This document shows, in pieces, positions 60,418 through 64,000 of a stretch of 64,000 bases of DNA. A program made the position numbers and the translations under genes. Position 1 is the first letter of the stretch, and the number at the start of each line of letters is the position of its first letter. The stretch is from positions 116,395-180,394 of the forward strand of contig NZ_PCPB01000005.1 in the NCBI RefSeq assembly GCF_002979535.1, written 5' to 3'. The notes under the pieces are model-generated. The model did not search any database. It was given only the letters and a program-made list of their open reading frames with translations, and was not told the origin of the DNA. This DNA comes from Brevundimonas sp. MYb52. Lineage in GTDB: Bacteria > Pseudomonadota > Alphaproteobacteria > Caulobacterales > Caulobacteraceae.

Positions 60418-61632
60418 ATGACCAGTCCGGCTGTCAAAATCGACGCTGACGCTCCGCCAGGGCCGTCGAAGGCTCGCCAGATGCTGCTGCGGCGGCTGGC
60501 CGATGTCGTCTGCCTGCCCGCCAGCCGGATCAACGCCTTTGAGCGAGCGGTGACGGGCGATCTGCTGGTGGACCTGTTGCGCCAGGCCTCGGTCGAGGAA
60601 CGGCGCCGGGTGGCGGTGCGCCTGGCCCCGCTGGCCGAGTTGCCCGACAGTCTGGCGCGGTTGCTGCTGCGCGACGAGCCGTCGGTGGCGGCGCCCCTGA
60701 TCGAGCAGTGCGCCGCCCTGACCGACGTCGACCTGATCGGCTGCGCCCGCGATGCGGGGCTCGAGCATCGACTGCTGATCGCCGAGCGCCGGGGGCTGTC
60801 GGAGGTCGTGACCGAAGCCCTGCTGAGCCTTGGCGAGGAGGCCGTCGTCGAGGCGGTGCTGAGGAACGCCTCGGCCCGTCTGGCCCAGGCGGCGATCGAA
60901 GGCGTGGTGGCGATCAGCCGTCAGAGCCGCGGTCTGTGCGCGCCCTTGCTGAAGCGGCCCGAGCTAAGGCCGTCGGGCGCCTATGTCATGTTCTGGTGGT
61001 GCGGGGCCGAGGAGCGCCGCGTCATCCTGCAGCGCTTCGCCGTGTCGCGCGAAGTCTTGCAGGACAGCGTCGAGGACCTGTTCGCCCTGGTCGCCGCCGA
61101 GGGGTGGTCCGATCCGGTGACGCGCAAGGCCCTGCAGTTCATCGAGCGGCGCCAGCGCAACCGAGCGGCCATCGACAAGAGCCCCTATAGCGGGCTGGAG
61201 GCGGCCGTCGCCGCCGCCGCCAGGGGCATGACGCGCGAACTGGTCGGCGAGATCGGCTATCTGTCGGGCGTCAAGCCGCTGACCTCAGCCAAGATCATGG
61301 GCGATGTGGGCGGCGAGCCTCTGGCCATCCTGTGCAAGGCGACGGGTCTGTCGCGGCTGGACCTTCAACTGCTGTGGCAGGGACTGCGGCGGCCCGAGGT
61401 CACGGCCGACGGCGAGGTCCACCCCGACTGGGAGCGGGTGCAGATCACCTATGAGATGTTGGCGGTCGACCGGGCGCAGACCGTGCTGCGTTACTGGAAC
61501 TGGTCGCTGTCCTCGGCCCTGACCCCGACCCTGCTTCAGGCCATCCGCGAGGGCGACGAGGACCTGATCGACGAATACTCCGCGCCCGAACGGGCCGCCA
61601 TGCTGGCCCTGGCGGATAACTTCGGTCGTTGA
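60418..61632 (+). CDS. DUF2336 domain protein (1 of 2)
   Basis: 404 residues, helical, HEAT-like. The phrases VTGDLLVDLLRQASVEERRRVAVRLAPLAELPDSLARLLLRDEPSVAAPLIEQCAALTDVDLIGCARDAGLEHRLLIAERRGLSEVVTEALLSLGEEAVVEAVLRNASARL match the DUF2336 pattern of alphaproteobacteria. Cytoplasmic; function unknown. A perfect palindrome CGGTTAACCG lies 22 bp before the ATG and may be a regulatory site. A second DUF2336 gene is at 62407. Confidence 0.85.
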   Translation: MTSPAVKIDADAPPGPSKARQMLLRRLADVVCLPASRINAFERAVTGDLLVDLLRQASVEERRRVAVRLAPLAELPDSLARLLLRDEPSVAAPLIEQCAALTDVDLIGCARDAGLEHRLLIAERRGLSEVVTEALLSLGEEAVVEAVLRNASARLAQAAIEGVVAISRQSRGLCAPLLKRPELRPSGAYVMFWWCGAEERRVILQRFAVSREVLQDSVEDLFALVAAEGWSDPVTRKALQFIERRQRNRAAIDKSPYSGLEAAVAAAARGMTRELVGEIGYLSGVKPLTSAKIMGDVGGEPLAILCKATGLSRLDLQLLWQGLRRPEVTADGEVHPDWERVQITYEMLAVDRAQTVLRYWNWSLSSALTPTLLQAIREGDEDLIDEYSAPERAAMLALADNFGR

Positions 61633-61662
61633 GGCGGGACGACTGAATTCAGTTGATGTAGT

Positions 61663-61693
61663 TAGAACAGTTCGCCCGTCGGGCGATGTTCTA
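61663..61693. promoter_or_regulatory. 31-bp double palindrome between the DUF2336 and MucR genes
   Basis: Outer arms TAGAAC/GTTCTA and inner arms CGCCCG/CGGGCG around one T. No T-run follows, so it is as likely an operator of the downstream MucR gene as a terminator of the DUF2336 gene. Confidence 0.5.
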
Positions 61694-61797
61694 TGCTTGC
61701 ATTGCTATTGTTCTCAAACATACGTATGAAACCAAGCTCCGACGGGTCGGGATTGATCAGTCGAACGCGTTTGGCTCCTGAAACAGGCGATCCCCCC

Positions 61798-62226
61798 ATG
61801 GAAGAAAAACCCGAACTGCTCGAAATGACGGCGGACATCGTGTCGGCTTACGTCAGCAACAACACCGTATCGGCGGACGCCGTTCCTGGCCTGATCGCTC
61901 AGATCCACGCCGCTCTCTCGGGCGTGTCCTCGGCCCCGGTTGAAGTTGAGCCCGAGCCCAAGGAACCGGCGGTTCCGGTTCGCAAGTCGATTACGCCTGA
62001 CTTCCTGATCTGCCTGGAAGACGGCCGCAAGTTCAAGTCGCTGAAGCGCCACCTGCGCACCAAATACAATATGAGCCCCGAGGAATACCGGGCCAAGTGG
62101 GGCCTGCCCAAGGACTATCCGATGGTCGCCCCCAACTACGCCAAGGCCCGTTCGGACCTGGCCAAGCAGATGGGCCTGGGCCAGGGCGGCCGCAAACCTG
62201 CCCGCGCCGCCCGCGCCAAGAAGTAA
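61798..62226 (+). CDS. mucR: MucR/Ros family zinc-finger transcriptional regulator
   Basis: 142 residues. N-terminal oligomerisation part ([36 protein letters not shown]), Pro/Glu linker, and the prokaryotic zinc finger [61 protein letters not shown], with the basic C-terminal tail. MucR proteins are H-NS-like silencers that bind AT-rich DNA; in Caulobacter they affect cell-cycle genes with SciP and CtrA. ATG at 61798 is the family start; the longer open frame runs into the promoter. Confidence 0.95.
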   Translation: MEEKPELLEMTADIVSAYVSNNTVSADAVPGLIAQIHAALSGVSSAPVEVEPEPKEPAVPVRKSITPDFLICLEDGRKFKSLKRHLRTKYNMSPEEYRAKWGLPKDYPMVAPNYAKARSDLAKQMGLGQGGRKPARAARAKK

Positions 62227-62251
62227 GCCCGACCTTTTCAAGGTTGGAGCA

Positions 62252-62285
62252 GCGCCCGTCTTCCGAAAGGAAGGCGGGCGTTTTT
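62252..62285 (+). terminator. Rho-independent terminator after mucR
   Basis: CGCCCGTCTTCC-GAAA-GGAAGGCGGGCG followed by TTTTT. The same GCGGGCGTTTTTGCATTC downstream edge is present in the ctrA terminator. Confidence 0.9.
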
Positions 62286-62296
62286 GCATTCCAGAG

Positions 62297-62326
62297 GCGC
62301 CATCGCCCTTCGGGCTGCTTGAGCGC
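62297..62326. repeat. CTAAC/CTTGAG-type palindrome after the mucR terminator
   Basis: GGCGCCATC, hairpin GCCC-TTC-GGGC, TGCTTGAGCGC. Same position relative to the terminator as the copy at 51846 after ctrA; the CTAAC box reads CCATC here. Confidence 0.6.
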
Positions 62327-62355
62327 GTTTGGGAGGCGCTCAGGGTGTTCAAAAG

Positions 62356-62378
62356 CCCTCCCCCTCGAGGGGGGAGGG
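62356..62378. repeat. CTCGAG-centred palindrome (family C)
   Basis: CCCTCCCCCTCGAG and its complement, single copy; compare the pair at 1748-1900. The 62227-62406 gap holds only the terminator and these two palindromes. Confidence 0.65.
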
Positions 62379-62406
62379 GGCCCGAGGGGCGACTCTCAAA
62401 ACTCAG

Positions 62407-63525
62407 TCAAGCCGCGTGCATGGCCTTGCGCATGCGCCAGAAGCGCAGGGTGCGCTGGGCGGCTTCGTGCGTCAGGTCGTTATACATGCCGGCATAGGCG
62501 CGGGCCTTGCCCATGGCGTCGCCGTCGGTGTTCAGCAGGACCACGGCGTAGGTCAGGAACAGGGCGCGATCCAGGTCAGCCGCCTTACAGACCACGGCCA
62601 GGGCGTCCAGTTCGCGCCGTTCGATGATCTGACGGGCGGTGTGGAAGTCGATGTCGGCCAGCTGTGACAGGGCGATCAGGAAGGAGGTCCGGCTGCCCGA
62701 GCGCAGGAAACGGGCCAGGACCTGGGGCGTCAACTGGTTGGCCGCGCGCAGTTCCTCGACGTAGGCCAGGCTCTCCGTGTAGTCGGGCGGCAGGGCGCCG
62801 TCGTCGGTGGCGACGCGGGTGCGGCCGGCGGCCAGGGCGCTTTCCAGCAGGGCCGGGTCCATGCGGGCGTTCTGTTCCAGAATGCGCTGCCGCAGGCGGG
62901 CTTCGACCTCGAAATACATCTCGTTCAGCAGGTCGGGCGGCAGGCTGGCGCGCTCGACGGTGGGCGCGTGCAGGGCCGGGTTGACGCGCGCGCGCTCGAC
63001 GGCGGCTTCGCAGGCGGCGCGCGACATCTGGGCGCCGTCATTGCCGAGCAGGACGCCCAGGGTCTCGTCGTCGCCGCGCTCGACGATAGCATCGGACACA
63101 GCCTCGGACACCTCGGCGCGCTGGCTGACGGCGCGCATGTGGCCCTGGCCGCGCGAGCGGATGACCTGGATCAGGTCGGCCTCGGTCAGCATGGGCGAGG
63201 CGCGCAGGACGGGCTCGGCCACGTCCTCGGCCTCGTCATTGGCCAGTCGGCGGATCAACTGGATGGGCGCATCGACGGCCTCGGCGAATTTTTGGGCCAG
63301 TTCGGCGCGAACGGCGACCTCCATGGCGTCGGTCAGGTCGCTGAGCACCGAACCGTAGAGGGCCGTTTCGGCCTCGCTGCGCTCGGGCGCGCCGAAGAAG
63401 TGGTCGGTCAGTTCGCGCAGCAGGGCGCGGCGCTTCTCGCTGGACGGCTCCTGAGCCAGGGCGATCAGGTCGGGCAGGCGCGAGGCGGCGTCGTCGGCCG
63501 AAAGAGGGGCGGAGCCGTCGCTCAT
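62407..63525 (-). CDS. DUF2336 domain protein (2 of 2)
   Basis: 372 residues with the same helical architecture as the 60418 product: EKRRALLRELTDHFFGAPERSEAETALYGSVLSDLTDAMEVAVRAELAQKFAEAVDAPIQLIRRLANDEAEDVAEPVLRASPMLTEADLIQVIRSRGQGHMRAVSQRAEVSEAVSDAIVERGDDETLGVLLGN, which is the classic DUF2336 core. Cytoplasmic; function unknown. Its ATG overlaps the stop of the proline-rich gene upstream by 4 bases (ATGA), so the two are coupled. Confidence 0.9.
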   Translation of the reverse strand: MSDGSAPLSADDAASRLPDLIALAQEPSSEKRRALLRELTDHFFGAPERSEAETALYGSVLSDLTDAMEVAVRAELAQKFAEAVDAPIQLIRRLANDEAEDVAEPVLRASPMLTEADLIQVIRSRGQGHMRAVSQRAEVSEAVSDAIVERGDDETLGVLLGNDGAQMSRAACEAAVERARVNPALHAPTVERASLPPDLLNEMYFEVEARLRQRILEQNARMDPALLESALAAGRTRVATDDGALPPDYTESLAYVEELRAANQLTPQVLARFLRSGSRTSFLIALSQLADIDFHTARQIIERRELDALAVVCKAADLDRALFLTYAVVLLNTDGDAMGKARAYAGMYNDLTHEAAQRTLRFWRMRKAMHAA

Positions 63526-64000
63526 GGCAGGATGGGGTCCTGGTTGTCGGGCAGGGCCTGAAGGCGGCCGTTGGCGTTGCGGATCAGGTTGGGCGCGGCG
63601 GGCGGCTCGGCCAGATCGGTCGAGGCGGGCACCGAGGTCAGATCCACGGGCAGGGCGTCCAGATATGCCGGCGCGGGCAGGGGCGTGGCGTCGGGCTGGC
63701 GACCGGCCTGACGGTGCACCGAATAATAGCGGGCGCCGCTCTGGCCGGGCGCTTCGGCGACGGGCGCGGGCGTCGGCGCGAGCGCCGGCTGGCCTTCGGC
63801 CTCGGCGGCCTGCACGGCCGGGGCGGCGGCTGGCGCGGGGCGTTGCAGACGGAAGATGGGCGCGTCGCGGCGCGGGGCCATGGGGTCCGCGACGGGCGCG
63901 TCGGCGGGCGGGGCCTCGGCAGCGGGGGCGAGGGCGACAGCCGCAGGAGAGATTGGCGCAGGAGAGATCGGCGCAGGAGGAACTGGCGCGGGGGCGACCG
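63522..64000 (-). CDS. Proline/alanine-rich protein, C-terminal part only
   Basis: The frame runs off the right edge, so only the last 158 residues are seen. It is a low-complexity Pro/Ala region including the short tandem PAPISPAPIS encoded by a 15-bp direct repeat, followed by FRLQRPAPAAAP, SGARYYSVHRQAGRQPDATPLP and LIRNANGRLQALPDNQDPILP. The YYSVHRQ phrase is conserved-looking and may be a real motif. Probably a linker/tail of a larger protein. Coupled by an ATGA overlap to the DUF2336 gene. Confidence 0.7.
   Translation of the reverse strand, partial: VAPAPVPPAPISPAPISPAAVALAPAAEAPPADAPVADPMAPRRDAPIFRLQRPAPAAAPAVQAAEAEGQPALAPTPAPVAEAPGQSGARYYSVHRQAGRQPDATPLPAPAYLDALPVDLTSVPASTDLAEPPAAPNLIRNANGRLQALPDNQDPILP

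Overview
The window is about 64 kb of very GC-rich alphaproteobacterial chromosome. Neighbouring flagellar genes of Caulobacter type, cckA, ctrA, a MucR regulator, TTAA-type CtrA half-sites and GANTC sites point to Caulobacterales, most likely Brevundimonas. The genus is an inference from gene content, not from a marker search. No rRNA, tRNA, CRISPR array, integrase or classical IS transposase was seen.

Layout. 1-5.5 kb: the 3' part of a TonB-dependent receptor, a DUF983 protein and a large envelope TPR protein. 5.5-8.5 kb: HU, then fliO-fliP divergent from flgB-flgC-fliE. 8.6-13 kb: a secreted HExxH protein, a VOC protein, an acyltransferase, a secreted TPR protein and folE. 13-17.5 kb: fliQ-fliR-flhB followed by cckA. 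17.6-28.6 kb: small lipoproteins, sodB, rpsD, a MHYT-PAS-GGDEF-EAL protein, an old-yellow-enzyme homologue, a DUF559 nuclease-like gene inside a palindromic element, a thioesterase and a monothiol glutaredoxin. 28.7-34 kb: LysR/MFS pair, MocR/YczE pair and an SDR. 34-40.6 kb: three paralogous secreted HExxH-TPR proteins with prfC between the first two. 41-50.7 kb: small conserved proteins, a Tat-exported hydrolase divergent from a membrane LytTR regulator, a DivJ-like histidine kinase, sufE, and a DnaA-domain-IV-like HTH gene with a DUF6456 gene. 51-64 kb: ctrA, a methyltransferase, a GH10 xylanase, fliI-fliJ, a chemoreceptor, an EamA exporter with an Lrp regulator, cysK, two DUF2336 proteins, MucR, and the end of a proline-rich protein that runs off the right edge.

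How the genes fit together. The flagellar genes encode most of the export gate (FliO, P, Q, R, FlhB), the export ATPase (FliI) with FliJ, and the proximal rod (FlgB, FlgC, FliE). The start of the cell-cycle phosphorelay (CckA) and its output (CtrA) are both here. Two of the flagellar promoters carry the same compound motif: a TTAA-type CtrA box, TTAACC, then after 7 nt CGGCA-N5-TGCCG.

The most unusual content is a set of palindromic intergenic elements. The main family (termini TTTCCTCCC, inner hairpin CCRCGNAGYGG) occurs in at least seven places. One copy sits in frame inside fliP. Another is opened up so that its two inverted arms exactly enclose a DUF559 (PD-(D/E)XK-like) gene, which suggests an autonomous element with many non-autonomous derivatives.
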